A stretch of DNA of 64,000 bases. Source: Lactuca virosa (taxonomy: Eukaryota; Streptophyta; Magnoliopsida; Asterales; Asteraceae). Every line of letters begins with the position of its first letter. The first letter of the stretch is position 1. Made by a program: the position numbers and the translations under genes. The stretch spans positions 119,572,852 to 119,636,851 of the forward strand of contig CAKMRJ010005634.1 in NCBI GenBank assembly GCA_928212115.1, read 5' to 3'. Shown here piece by piece: positions 25,141 through 37,499 of the stretch. The notes beneath the pieces are model-generated. The model saw only the letters and a program-made list of their open reading frames with translations, had not been told where the DNA came from and did no database searches.

Positions 25141-25930
25141 ATAGGAGAAGTTATGAGTGTTAGAAATTAGGAGGGTTTGGGGTTTAGGCTAGTACGCTAG
25201 GCGTACAGGGTGTACGCTGGGCGTACTAGGCAAGGATGTTCGCGAAGATTTAACCTGGTACGTTGGTCGTACGCGATCATAGCCAAAACCCTAATTTCGG
25301 GATTTTGATCCCTATTTAAGCTCCTTACCTTCCCCAAACCCTTTCCATTCTCACCCTCCACCTCTCCTATGTCCTCCCTTGAAACCCTAACGCTAACTTG
25401 AGCCTTGTGAGCAAAAGAAGGTGTTTTTAAGTGCTTTGGAGTGTTCTAGGTGCATCTTGAGTAGAAGGAGCTCATTGGATAAGTGTTGGTTGCATTGGAG
25501 CTTGTAGATCTAGTCCTAGTTCACATTGATCTTTTTTCTGGAGGTGTAAAACTTGAATCTTGATGATGCATTTTCTAGATCTAGCTAGTTTTGCGTGTTA
25601 TGAGATTTCGCTCACTTTAGTGCATAAAGTTTAGATCTTGAATGTTTTTGACCTTGTTATGGATAAAGTTGGGAACTTTATCCATCTAAACATCATATTG
25701 ATTCTGATCTGAAGGTTGGAGACTTGGATTTAATGGATTAAGTTGAGAGAGATGCACTTTAGTCCCTTTGAGACTTAAAGACTAGATCTTGGCTGCTTGG
25801 ATCATCCTAATGGATAAAGTTGGAACCTTTATCCATTATGGAGCTATTAGGAACCATAAAAATATGATCTTGGTCCTTCTATCCATTTCATGTAAGAGTT
25901 ATGATGTCTTAATGGATTAATGATAGTTTA
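25141..25930 (+). repeat. Partial gypsy LTR with GTACGC...GCGTAC palindromes
   Basis: It resembles the promoter half of the H and F LTRs. Palindromes start at 25192, 25212 and 25258, a telo-box AAACCCTAA is at 25286-25294 and TATTTAAG at 25313-25320. The hairpin module and 3' end are missing, so it is truncated near 25930. The left edge abuts gypsy D. Confidence 0.6.
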
Positions 25931-27318
25931 TTTTATTTCCTTCTTTTTTATAGTTTATTTTAGAATTTTTAGCTCCTTTTATTAGTATTGCGTTGTATAT
26001 TCTTTATTTTCTATATCATGGACCGTGTCAGGTACTTTCTATTTTGCATGAGGTATGTTGCAGGGCTTTGGAGTCTCGATGCGGTTGCGGTTTGTCTTGG
26101 ATATGGACTTGATGGGCTTTCGAGGCATTATTGGGTGTTCTGGATCCATCAAAGAGGAATTAGGATTAAAATGTTGAAGACTTGGATGAAGTGGGCTTAT
26201 GAAGATGGGTCATGGATTAAAGAAGATGGGCATGGACTATCCATTTGAAGCTTGAAGATGATTGGTCAAATTTGTATCATGTGAGGTGTGAAGGGGACCA
26301 ATGGAATATTGAGTAGTGGAGTGGAGTAGTGGAGAAAAAGAACCAATAACATTCCAGCATCGTTTATGAGGGTGGAGTCTCAGTCGTGCAACATTTGCGA
26401 GGGTACCCGCAGAGCTACACACTATGGGAAATTTTGGTCATTTTGCTCATGATTTACCTTGGGGGTGAGGTCTTGCAGCTGATACTTCAAATTTGACACC
26501 ATTAGAGCACCTTCGAGGTGATTTTAGAGAGCTTGATCTACATTCTTCTCATCCTTCTAGTAATTGTTAGTTTCTTGATGCAAAAACACTTTTGTGATTG
26601 TTATCTTGTTGCCATGAGTGGTTACTCTATTTATTTTGGTTAACTTTCGCTAAAACCCCTGGATATTTGTGGGTTTTAAAGGATTCATTCTTGATTGTCA
26701 TTTATCTTATGTTTATGGATCTAGTTCAAATTTCTTATGCTTGTTTAATACTTTGAACATGAGCTTGGTACTTGAATGAGAAATTGTTGGTTTATTTCTT
26801 TGGTTTAGTATTAAATCATTGAATTTACTTAAAACAAGGACTTTATGATGGTAGAAATCTTCTCTAGCTTATGGATCATGACTGCTTTATGGATGTGTAA
26901 GCATTGACATCCTTCAGAAATTGGGGATTCCTTCCTTCTTAAGGCTAATCAACTTTCTCGGGTTCAATTGCTTCAATTGAATCCTTGATTCTGACTAAGA
27001 TGATGTGTTGTGGGCTTCCCCAACCTCCATACAACCTTTGAGGAATCTTAGCATATCATGCTTCATGATTTCTATAACCAATTTGGGATGAATGATAAGC
27101 TTGCATATTGAATCCTAATGATAAACACACAAATGTCCATTGTGTTGAATTGCCTTGGTTGAGCATCTCACCATCTTGCTTAATTGCAAGTATTTTAGTT
27201 CTTCAACTCTTTTAGTTTTCAAACAATCACAACCCCCCCCCCCCTTTTCAATTTAATTACAGTAGTTCTATTGGATTGCATTGGTTATTTAATACAACCA
27301 TTTCCCTGAGGATCGATA

Positions 27319-28104
27319 TGTTGGGTTTTGAGCAATTCTAACACTCCTAAGTGTACATGCAACCCTAGAAAACCTTGGATCTATGTTTGTCTAAGATACA
27401 TGCAAAATACTTTTTCCAAGGTTCATAAACCTATCTAGCATACATGGGGAACTTTATAATAAAAGAGATAGCTAGAAATACATACCTTGTTGTTGTTATG
27501 ATTCCTTGAAACCTTGTGAGCCTAGCACCTCAAGTGTGATGCCTCAAATGCTTCACACAACACCAATTACACTTGGAATAAACTCTAAGAGAATAAGAGC
27601 ACTTGGATTTTCGGCTAGCCCTGTTTGATTCACACTAGTGGCCAAAAATGGTGAATAATAGCTTCTTTATATAGTATGTTACAATTAGGGTTACACCATG
27701 TAAACCCTAATTGTCATGACCTTTCATTTCCATGACCCATGGGTTATGTAACCCCCATGGAGCATCCATGGAGCATCTTATGGGTTTAACCCAACTTGAT
27801 AATCCATGGAGCCTTGGCCCACTATATAAGTTATGGATGATTGACACAATCAACCCATATATTTAATTAGTCTTCTTTTGATCACATAATTAATTCTAAA
27901 TTAATTATTGATCAATACTAACTAAATATTATTATTCTTATTATTAATATATTAGAACTTATAATATATTAATAAACCATAAGTGTCTTATTTCTCTGAT
28001 TTAGTCTATCCAAGTGCATGATGCCATGCAACCCAAATGGACCATGTCGGGTCGGGTCAAGTACATACCAAATATAGTTATGGACTTAGACACTATATCC
28101 AACA
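27319..28104 (-). repeat. Copia E left LTR (3' LTR)
   Basis: 786 bp, starting tgttggg and ending ccaaca on the plus strand. It differs from the right LTR at eight positions by eye, with no indels. Confidence 0.97.
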
Positions 28105-28118
28105 GTCTCCCACTTGGA
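28105..28118 (-). other. Polypurine tract of copia E
   Basis: The minus strand reads TCCAAGTGGGAGAC next to the LTR, identical to that of copia A. Confidence 0.85.
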
Positions 28119-28957
28119 TAAGTCTAATAACTATAGTTGCAAGTATGACTTCATGAACCGATCAGCAATCGTAGCTCTTTCAAGGTCTCTCGGAACTGAG
28201 AAGATGATGGTGTGCCATTTTAGATAAGTGATCATATAATCCTCTGTTCTAGATATCAGCCGGACAAACACATGGAACAATGTCTTTCTATTGTCTAGCA
28301 GTTGTTTCCCGATTTCTGATTTGTTTGACATAGAACTTAATTAAACACATCAATTTAGTTCTGACCGGGCCCGGTACATGGGTCAAAACAAGATCATCGA
28401 GGGGCCCAGATATCGCTTCTAATCCAAGAAGGAACAGATAAACTTCGACTCATATGTTTGCTCTACTACTTGTTGAATTACACACAAAGGTACGTTTTAT
28501 AACATCGAGTTACCAATGCGTTTTCGTACAAATAATGCATAACCAACTCATAGGTAACAAATCATATGTCTAGGTTTGAAGACTTATATGATATTACTGT
28601 CTCACGATCACTCGAGATAAATTCCATGAAGTGATACCAGTGAGCGTGGGTTGAATCCAATACTCAGAACTTATGAGCACTCATGAGTGTTGTAGCCCCC
28701 TTTGTCCAACATCTTGGACCTCTACAAACCAACCCATGACAGTATTGATTCATATGTATTTCCAACATATGATTGACTGTGGAGAATTTGAATAATATGA
28801 GATATACCATAACATAATTATTCTGGAAGTCAAAACATGCAAAAAGAAATACTAGTAAATGATTGACAAGAGATAGCAACACTTTACTCATAAATAACAA
28901 CTTTTATTTATCATCAAATGTCAATTACATTTTACATATTTCAAAATTATCTAACTT

Positions 28958-31900
28958 CTAAAAACTAATATAATCTCTTAGCCCTATGCACCTAGCATGC
29001 TGAAGATGCTTAACCCTACTCAGTCCCTTCGTGAGGGGATCTGCCGGGTTCTCATCTGATGATACCCTCTTTGCCATGAGGATTCCTTCTTCTATTCAAT
29101 GTCTGATGAAATGATATTTTCTGTCGATGTGCATGGATCTCCCGTGATCCCTTGGTTCCTTTGCTAAGGCAACTGCACTTTCACTATCACAGAAAATTTC
29201 CATGGGCTCCTTAATAGCTGGTACAACTCCAAGGTCTCCGATCAAGTTCCTTAGCCATATAGCCTCCTTTGCTGCTTCACTTGCTGCTATATACTCTGAT
29301 TCACAAGTGGAATCAGCCATTGTATCTTGCTTGGAACTTTTCCAAGTAATTGCCCCTCCATTTAGGGTAAAGACCCAGCCCGACTGAGAGCGGAAATTAT
29401 CCCTATCAGTCTGAAAGATAGCATCACTATACCCTGCTACTTTCAAGTCATCACTCCCACCAAGGGTAAGGACCCAGTCCTTAGTCCTTCGCAGGTACTT
29501 GAGAATATTCTTTACTGCAGTCCAGTGAGCCTTGCCAGGATTACTCTGATATCTGCTAACCATGCTTAAAGCAAAAGCAACATCAGGACGAGTACAAGTC
29601 ATAGCATACATGATCGAGCCTACAACGGAAGCATATGTGTCTCGATTCATCTCATCTATCTCTTCATCTGTACTCGGGCTCTGAGTTTTACTCAGTCTGG
29701 CATTACACTGAATAGGTAAATCTCCTTTATTGGAATTTTCCATACTGAACCTCTTCAGCACTTTGTCCAAGTAGGCACTCTGACTAAGTCCAATTAGTCT
29801 TTTACTCCTGTTTCTCAAAATCTTTATCCCGAGGATATAGGCAGCTTCTCCTAGGTCTTTCATAGCGAAACACTTCCCAAGCCAGGATTTCACTTCCTGC
29901 AAGGTTGGGATGTCATTTCCTATGAGCAGTATGTCATCCACATACAGTACCAAAAAGCTAACTATACTCCCACTAGCCTTGACATATATACATGATTCAT
30001 CTTCACATCTCGAAAAGCCAAACTCTTTGACTTTCTCATCGAAGCAAAGATTCCATCTGCGAGGTGCTTGTTTCAATCCATATACGGATTTTTCAAGCTT
30101 ACACACTCTATTAGGGTATTCTGTACTTACAAAACCCTCTGGCTGAACCATGTAAACATCCTCAGCCAACTTTCCATTAAAGAAAGCGGTTTTGACATCC
30201 ATTTGCCATATTTCATAATCATGAAATGCAGCAATGGCTAATAGAACCCTAATAGACTTAATCTTGGCCACTGGTGCAAAGGTCTCATCATAATCAACTC
30301 CCAGAGTTTGAGAATAACCCTTTGCAACCAGTCGTGCCTTATAAGTGTGTACATTACCATCCATGTCGGTCTTCTTCTTGAAGATCCATTTGCACCCTAC
30401 TGTCTTACGACCTGGTACATTGCCAACCAAGTTCCAAACTTGATTGTCATACATGGATTGTATCTCACTATCCATAGCCTCCTTCCATTTAGCAGACTCA
30501 GGGCCTGCCATGGCTTCCGTGTAGCTGTTAGGCTCTTCCAGATTTGTCAGTGTATTATCACTGATAAGGGTATCACCTTCTGCAGTAATATGGAAACCAT
30601 AATAATGTTCAGGTGCATTCCTAACTCTGGTGGAACGCCTTAGAGGTATGGACTCTTCAGTCGGCTCAACAGGAGTTTCCTCCTTAGGTTGAGGGCTAGG
30701 GTTTGAGGTTCCTTCACCGCTTGACTCTTGAATTTCTTCAAGGTCAACTTGCCTCCCACTGTCTCCTTGGCTTATGAGTTCTCTCTCTCGAAAGACTCCT
30801 CTTCTTGCTACAAAGACCACATTGTCACTGGGTCTGTAGAAGATATAACCAAAAGATTTATGTGGGTAGCCGATGAAAATACACCTCTCACTTCGAGGTT
30901 CGAGCTTGTCGTGAGTCTCGCGTCTCACGAAAGCCTCACAACCCCAAACCTTGATGTGGTCTAGATTTGGAACTTTTCCAGTCCACATCTCATGAGGTGT
31001 TTTGGCAACCTTCTTTGTAGGGACTAGATTAAGGATATAGGCGGCAGTTTCTAAGGCATGCCCCCAAAATGAGATTGGTAGCGAAACTCGACTCATCATG
31101 GAACGAACCATGTCCAACAAGGTTCGATTGCACCTCTCAGCTACACCATTCAACTGTGGTGTTCTGGGAGGTGTCAAATGTGAGACTATCCCACATTCCT
31201 TAAGATAGTCAAGGAACTCGGTACTAAGATACTCACCACCTCGATCAGATCGAAGCATCTTAATGTTCCTGCCTAACTGATTTTCCACTTCTTGCTTAAA
31301 CTCTTTGAATTTATCAAAGGTTTCTGACTTATGTTTGATTAAGTAGACATATCCATATCTACTAAAATCATCAATAAAAGTCACATAAAAGCGATTAGCA
31401 TCTCTAGTGACGGTTCTGAAGGGTCCACACACATCTGTGTGTATGAGATCCAACACACCTTCACCCCTAGCACAAGTGCCAGTAAAAGGTGACTTTGTCA
31501 TTTTTCCAAGTACACAAGATTCACAACTATCATCCGACTTTAGGTCAAATGATTCCAAGACTCCATCCTTTTGGAGCTGGCCTATGTGTTTCTTGCTTAC
31601 ATGTCCAAGGCGACAATGCCATAAAGATGCTTTATCTAAGCTAGTGGAAGAATCAATACATAATACATTATTTCCTAGGTTATCTTCAACATATACAGTT
31701 TCATACACACCATCACAAGGTAATGCTTTAAAATAAAGAACACTATTATAGAAAGCATCAATACCACCACTTTTATTATCAAAATAAAAGGTGAAACCTT
31801 GTTTATACAATGCATGAAAGGAAATAACATTTCTTGCCATTTCTGGCGAATAACAACATTTATTCAAGTCTAATGTAAACCCACTATCTAGTAACAAGGA

Positions 31901-32992
31901 ATAAACTCCAATCTTGGTGACAGGTGAAACTTCCCTATTCGCCATGATGAGGTTTATCTTTCCATGCTCCAAATCCTCACTTCTTCTTAGTCCCTGCAGA
32001 TCAGAACATATGTGAATTCCACAACCTGTATCAAGGACCCAAGACTTAGAATCAGGTGAGTTATTAGACAATATTATGTATATACTTGCATGGTTGGGTT
32101 TTACTTTCTCGTCCTTAAGATCTTGCTGGTATTTAGGGCAGTTTCGCTTCCAGTGCGACTTTTCATGGCAATAGAAGCATTCAGCCTCATTAGGGTTAGC
32201 AGAAGGAGTGACAAAACCTTTCTTGGTTTTGCTTGAAGAGGAGCCTTCAAGGGTCTTACCCTTGGTACCCTTAGAAGGGTTCTTTCTCTTCTTACCTTTG
32301 CCATGCCCGATTGCCAAGATATTAGCCGCAGTAGGAGTAGGAGGAGTAGTAACACCCGACTTACCCTTAAGACTACTTTCTGCAGTCTTTAAGAGTCCTT
32401 GAAGTTTACTAAGTGTAACTTCTTCCTTATTCATGTGGTATGTCATTCTAAATTGATCATAACATGAAGGTAAGGAGTGCAAAATGATATCTATTGCTAG
32501 CTCCTCAGGAAGGTCAACATTCAGTTTCTTCAAGCGAACCACAAATCTTTACATTTTCTGCATGTGGGTCGTGAGGGACTCATTGTCCTTCATTTGGGTG
32601 GTTATCATGGAGGAGATTATTTCATACCTCTCTTGACGAGCACTTTGATGGTATCACTCCATCAAGTCCATGTGCATCTCAAAAGGGTAATAGTCCTCAT
32701 AGGACTTTTGGAGGTCAGCTGTCATTGTGGCAGTCATGATACATGCTACTTTGGTAGCATCCCTTTCATGTGCCTGAAATGCAGCAATCTCCTCTGGGGT
32801 AGCAGTTGACTCATCAATCTCCTTCAGCTCCTTATCAAGGACATATTCTTTGTCCTCATAACTAGTGACCATCCTGATGTTTCTGATCCAATCCATAAAA
32901 TTGGATCCATCAAAGATGACTCTCCCACAAAGGTTCATGAGAGAGAAGGAGCCAGTAGGGTTTGAGCCAGAAGCATTGTTTTTGGAAGACAT
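28958..32992 (-). pseudogene. Copia E gag-pol polyprotein, three nonsense codons
   Basis: One frame from ATG at 32992 to TAG at 28958-28960 (1344 codons). Order: gag; CCHC zinc knuckle near residue 270 (CFYCHEKSHWKRNC, with Ser where Gly is usual); protease (VLDTGCG); integrase HHCC finger and D-D-E core (HTDVCGPF, RSDRGGEY, NGVAER); reverse transcriptase with VLYVDDILL; RNase H (GYSDA, STCESEYIA). Stops: TGA 32654-32656 and TAA 32549-32551 in gag, and TGA 29096-29098 about 45 codons before the end. The 32542-29096 stretch alone stays open for 1148 codons. This layout is copia (integrase before RT). With gag broken, self-sufficient transposition is unlikely, although a mobile relative could supply proteins. 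Confidence 0.93.
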
Positions 32993-34487
32993 CTGAAATG
33001 AAAGAATAAGTTTAGATTAGATTTCAGGATAGTCCTTAATAAAGCACCCAAATGCTATATTAAGGCTAGGACCCAACACAATATTTTATAACTTAGAAGA
33101 GGGATGCCGTAATCCAAGCTATAAAATATTTGAAGGTAGGTGAATGACGATTCACCAATTTCCACCATAAAACGGAATAAATCTTATTAGGTTTAGAAAT
33201 TCCTAGGTTCTTTGAGATTCATTGAACTTTTCAATGGCATGTTTCAATATCGAGTGTGCCCTTCAAGTTTTGTGACTGGGATGCCGAGGATCACAAAACA
33301 AGGTGTGAAGTAACCATGCAAATTACTTGGTACCCTTAATGTATTACCCCTCAATCGATGTGCCGGTTAACCACACACGCTCCATCGATACTATGATAAA
33401 CATTAAGTCACCCTTTACCTACCTTGTTAAGTTCAAGTTAGTGTGTCGGTTAACCACACATGCTCCACTAACGACTTAATCAAAGTGCAAAGTGTAATTT
33501 CATGGATTAGCACCTTATTCACATTTTCCTAAAGTAACTAAGATTGGGAATTTATAAATGTTTAGTTACTTTAGTATATTCATAATACTTATTATGAGAA
33601 TTTATAAGTCCTTGTTCTACCTTTTCGGCTAACGACCCTCCACCGATCAAGGAACCGGTGGGTGAGAATGGACACCCATTAAGCTGCCATTTTATAGGCA
33701 ACAACCTTATACCCCCCTTATAGACCGGCTTCGTGAATGAGGCCTACTAATGGTAAAACGACTTTTATCTTATACATATATAATTATTATTCACTTATAA
33801 TATTATAAAGTATAAGGGTTGAATTTTAATATTTAAAATTCTAAGGGTTGGAACTAAAGTTTTAATTATGACTTTACTTGTTCAAAAACTTGAGGGCAAG
33901 TTTTGTAAACTTTCAAAACTTTTCATTTCTCATAACTTATGATTTTATTCGAGTATTAAAATGAAGACTCTTTTTCATAACTCTTGTGTTCTTTTAATGG
34001 TTTTAATTCAAGTGTGACTCTTGGTTTTCCATAACTTGAGGACAAGTTATGGACTCCATTAAAACACATAATGATCAAGAATTAACTAACATGGAGGTTA
34101 CAAATAATTCCTATGATCATCTAAATTCATAAGTTCAAGAACATGATTATCAAGAATTTCAAGAATCATAACAAACTTATATAAAACTTGTAATTTTTGA
34201 TATTGGCCACTGTAAATGGATTAGAACAACCATTACACCATCTAAAACAAGTTTAATAACACCAAAATAGTTTAGGGTAATGTTTCTAGTCCATTTCCAG
34301 CAACAAAAGTTGAAAAACTGCATTCTGAGGCTCCTACTCGTCGAGTGCACGAACCTACTCGACGAGTAGGATGAGTTTTCACATGAACTCGGCGAGTCCC
34401 CCCATGGACTCGGCGAGTTCATCATGCAGATAGCACAAAATCGACTTTTTTCACTATTTTGCATCAAGTATCAAACAAGCAAGCCTA
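32993..34487 (-). other. Copia E leader
   Basis: About 1.5 kb between the primer site and the gag start. Short phrases repeat (cggttaaccacacacgctcca and variants near 33363 and 33447, and aacttgaggacaagtt variants near 33888 and 34031). The same phrases occur in the leader of copia A near 5590-5690 and 6260-6680 and in remnant G near 47373. No reading frame of note. Confidence 0.7.
34336..34418. promoter_or_regulatory. Four phased ACTCGnCGAGT palindromes in the copia E leader
   Basis: Exact 11-bp palindromes start at 34336, 34357, 34387 and 34408 (steps 21, 30, 21), matching the copia A leader step for step although the surrounding sequence differs. Confidence 0.85.
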
Positions 34488-34500
34488 GGCTCTGATACCA
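34488..34500 (-). other. Primer-binding site of copia E (initiator Met-tRNA)
   Basis: Minus-strand TGGTATCAGAGCC, one base from the right LTR. Confidence 0.95.
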
Positions 34501-34501
34501 C

Positions 34502-35287
34502 TGTTGGGTTTTGAGCAATTCTAACACTCCTAAGTGTACATGCAACCCTAGAAAACCTTGGATCTATGTTTGTCTAAGATACATGCAAAATACTTTTTCC
34601 AAGGTTCATAAACCTATCTAGCATACATGGGGAACTTTATAATAAAAGAGATAGCTAGAAATACATACCTTGTTGTTGTTATGATTCCTTGAAACCTTGT
34701 GAGCCTAGCACCTCAAGTGTGATGCCTCAAATGCTTCACACAACACCAAGTACACTTGGAATAAACTCTAAGAGAATAAGAACACTTGGATTTTCGGCTA
34801 GCCCTCTTTGATTCACACTAGTGGCCAAAAATGGTGAATAATAGCTTCTTTATATAGTATGTTACAATTAGGGTTACACCATGTAAACCCTAATTGTCAT
34901 GACCTTTCATTTCCATGACCCATGTGTTATGTAACCCCCATGGAGCATCCATGGAGCATCTTATGGGTTTAACCCAACTTGATAATCTATGGAGCCTTGG
35001 CCCACTATATAAGTTATGGATGATTGACACAATCAACCCATATATTTAATTAGTCTTGTTTTGATCACATAATTAATTCTAAATTAATTATTGATCAATA
35101 CTAACTAAATATTATTATTCTTATTATTAATATATTAGAACTTATAATATATTAATAAACCATAAGTGTCTTATTTCTCTCATTTAGTCTATCCAAGTGC
35201 ATGATGCCATGCAACCCAAATGGACCATGCCGGGTCGGGTCAAGTACATACCAAATATAGTTATGGACTTAGACACTATATCCAACA
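34502..35287 (-). repeat. Copia E right LTR (5' LTR, promoter)
   Basis: 786 bp. On the element strand a TATA box CTATATAAA lies at 34849-34857, and telo-box-like motifs lie just upstream (AAACCCTAA inverted at 34885-34893 and TAACCCTAA at 34869-34877). This LTR would drive transcription leftwards. Confidence 0.95.
34849..34857 (-). promoter_or_regulatory. TATA box of the copia E 5' LTR
   Basis: CTATATAAA on the minus strand inside the LTR. The corresponding position is an expanded TA repeat in the solo LTR at 15886 and in copia I. Confidence 0.7.
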
Positions 35288-35373
35288 CGATACCCCTTTT
35301 TACCATTATATTACGTTTTATTTGCAAACAAAGGGTGTTATTTTCTTGGTGGACTTGACACCCCACCAAGTTT

Positions 35374-35391
35374 TGGCACCATTTCCAAGGA
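35374..35391 (+). other. Primer-binding site of element K (Athila/Tat style, decayed)
   Basis: tggcaccatttccaagga resembles the TGGCGCCGTTGCC start typical of Athila/Tat primer sites, with G-to-A changes at several positions. It lies a few bases after the presumed LTR end and 35 bp before the gag start. Confidence 0.6.
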
Positions 35392-35426
35392 AATTGGTTA
35401 TTGTTATTTGATTTTTTATGCCTAGG

Positions 35427-36096
35427 TCTACAAGAACCGCTGAACTACTCTACAATTTGGACATTGAAAAAGAAGCAAAAAGGTTGAAAAAATTAGCCAA
35501 ACAAGCAAAGCAACAACAACTCATTCAATCTTCTTCCTCTTCTTCACTAATCAACATAGAAGATTAAGTTCATACTTCAAGTGATACCGACACCGAGCCG
35601 AGCTCTCCAATTGTTGATCATTTCTTGGAAGACGTTCTGTTTGAAAACTACATAGCCATGAATCACACTCCACCTCACAATCCCAACCCAAACCCAAAGA
35701 ATCAAGATGCCAATACCCCACCTTAACAACCAAGACAACAATAACAACACCAAGAACCTCTTATAGATATGCCACCTTGGAATCAACCCCCTCCTCACCC
35801 AAATCAATCCAGTTATCAACAACCAGAACCACAAAACCAAAACTTCCACCAAAACAACCAACCTCAAAACAATGCTTTTCAAGTTCACCAACAACAAACA
35901 CATCAACCACAAAAATCCATTTACCAACAACCTCCAATGTACCAATACCCAATGTACCCACAACAACAACCCCTACAACCAATATCCTACCTACCAACCT
36001 TATCCACCACAGATGTACAATCACCAACAATAACCATACCCACCTTACCAATAACCTCCCGATTACATGCAACAAAACCCCAATCCACACAATCCC
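35427..36096 (+). pseudogene. Element K gag N-terminus
   Basis: The frame opens MPRSTRTAELLYNLDIEKEA, continues Lys/Gln-rich, and meets a TAA at 35564-35566. Further on, the frame from 35769 is very rich in Pro, Gln and Asn. This matches the start of Athila-type gag proteins in style. It is cut at 36096 by gypsy F and resumes at 45855. Confidence 0.65.
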
Positions 36097-36299
36097 TGTA
36101 ACGCCTGATTCCTAGTACGCATTTAATTATAATTTATTTATTTTTGGAAAGCTACTCGATGAGTTGGGAGCCCCAAACTCATCGAGTAGAAACGGGATTT
36201 GACGCAAGGTTTTAAGCAGTCTACACGACGAGTTGAGAGCCCTCAAAATCGGCGAGTAGGTCTGCCAGAATGAAACCCTAATTTCGGGGTTTCGCACCC

Positions 36300-36307
36300 T
36301 ATTTAAG
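36300..36307 (+). promoter_or_regulatory. Core promoter TATA-like box of the F 5' LTR
   Basis: TATTTAAG in the context CACCC-TATTTAAG, 19 bp after a telo-box AAACCCTAA. The same arrangement is seen at 25286-25320 and 54126-54160. The 3' LTR has lost part of it (ctataagc at 43949). Confidence 0.7.
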
Positions 36308-37016
36308 CATCTTAATCACCACCCCTCAGCTTAATTTACAGCCTCCAAGTATCAAACCTAATCCACGAAACCCTAGTGCTTTGCTTGAGATAGTGAGCCA
36401 TTTTGAGTGATCTTTGTGTGTTTTTGAAGCTTGTGGAAGAAGAGAAAGCTAGAGGGCTCAAGAGGGAAAGAGTAGATCCAAAGACTACACATCATTTGCT
36501 ACATTTTCGGGTAAGCAAGTCCCAACCTTACTCAATGGTTTCTTTGATCTCTTCTTTTCATCTTTATGAGGGTTTTGGTCCAAGTATGCTAGCAGGTGAA
36601 GAATGGACGACCCAAGTGGGTATTCTTCCAGATCTAGCATCTTGAAGGACTATTATGGTATAAATGTGCAAACTTTATGCCATATGAGTCCCCATGCAAG
36701 CCATAGAGTGTCATTTTGGCCCTTTTTAGCCCAAAAGGCCATGCATGGAAGTAAAGTATGAGACTTTACGTGTTCATTTGGTATCTAGGACTTAGATCTC
36801 GGTTTTCATGCTTTGAGTTGGAGTAATAAGGCTTTTAGACAAAGATCTATGCCCTAAGGAACTAAGGTTTTAGCTAAACCCATTAAGATGGGTTATTAGC
36901 GGGTAAAGTTGGAAACTTTACCCCTAAAAGGGGCATTTCCGGTGTATAGATGAAGTTTGAACTTTGGATCTGAGAGTAGAGGCTTAATCTGTTAAGATGG
37001 CCAAACAGACAGAGGA

Positions 37017-37228
37017 ACTCGTCGAGTCCATAAGGGAATTCGACGAGTTGGGTCGTGTTGTCCCGTTTCAGATTAAGATAGAACTCGACGAGTCTGTGAA
37101 AGGACTCGACGAGTTGATTCGCTAAATCGCGACTATGAGCAGCTCGATAGAACTCGTCGAGTCGGGGGGGACCACTCGGCGAGTTGGGTCACGATTTCAG
37201 GAATGTTAAGTTAAAGAACTCGGCGAGT
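37017..37228. promoter_or_regulatory. Phased ACTCGnCGAGT palindromes in the gypsy F 5' LTR
   Basis: Seven sites. Paired starts are 37017/37038 and 37083/37104 (both 21 bp) and 37152/37174 (22 bp, with one extra G compared with the 3' LTR), plus a single site at 37218. Confidence 0.85.
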
Positions 37229-37499
37229 TGATAGGTCGACTGGGCTAGTTGGTCAACCCAGAATGTTGACTTTGACCAGAACGTTGACTTTGACCAGGGA
37301 TAAAATGGTCATTTTACCCTTAGAAAAATTATCGGTTTTTGACTAAGTGCTTATTGTGATGATGATAGTCGGGGAGTCGATTGGAGCAACCATCAGAGAT
37401 TCCTCACATGAGATTTCAGCAGTCAGCTTGAGAGGTGAGTTTTCCTCCAGTAGGAACGGGTCTAAGCACCAATGTTGGCCCATTTATGTATGTTCGTGT

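Larger units (their letters stand above)
27319..35287 (-). mobile_element. Nearly intact Ty1/copia element E
   Basis: 7969 bp with two 786-bp LTRs, primer site, polypurine tract and exact target duplication cgata (27314-27318 and 35288-35292). Internally a single gag-pol frame runs 1345 codons without any frameshift but with three stop codons. I counted eight substitutions between the LTRs (about 1 per cent), which points to a recent insertion. It lies inside the LTR of element K. Copia I (57469) belongs to the same family. Confidence 0.95.

Noticed and set aside
31407..31736. Plus-strand frames across 29202-32402
   Set aside because: They are antisense shadows of the copia E polyprotein.
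35769..36115. Pro/Gln-rich frames as a cell-wall protein gene
   Set aside because: They follow an Athila-style gag start and primer site and continue as gag beyond gypsy F, so they belong to element K.
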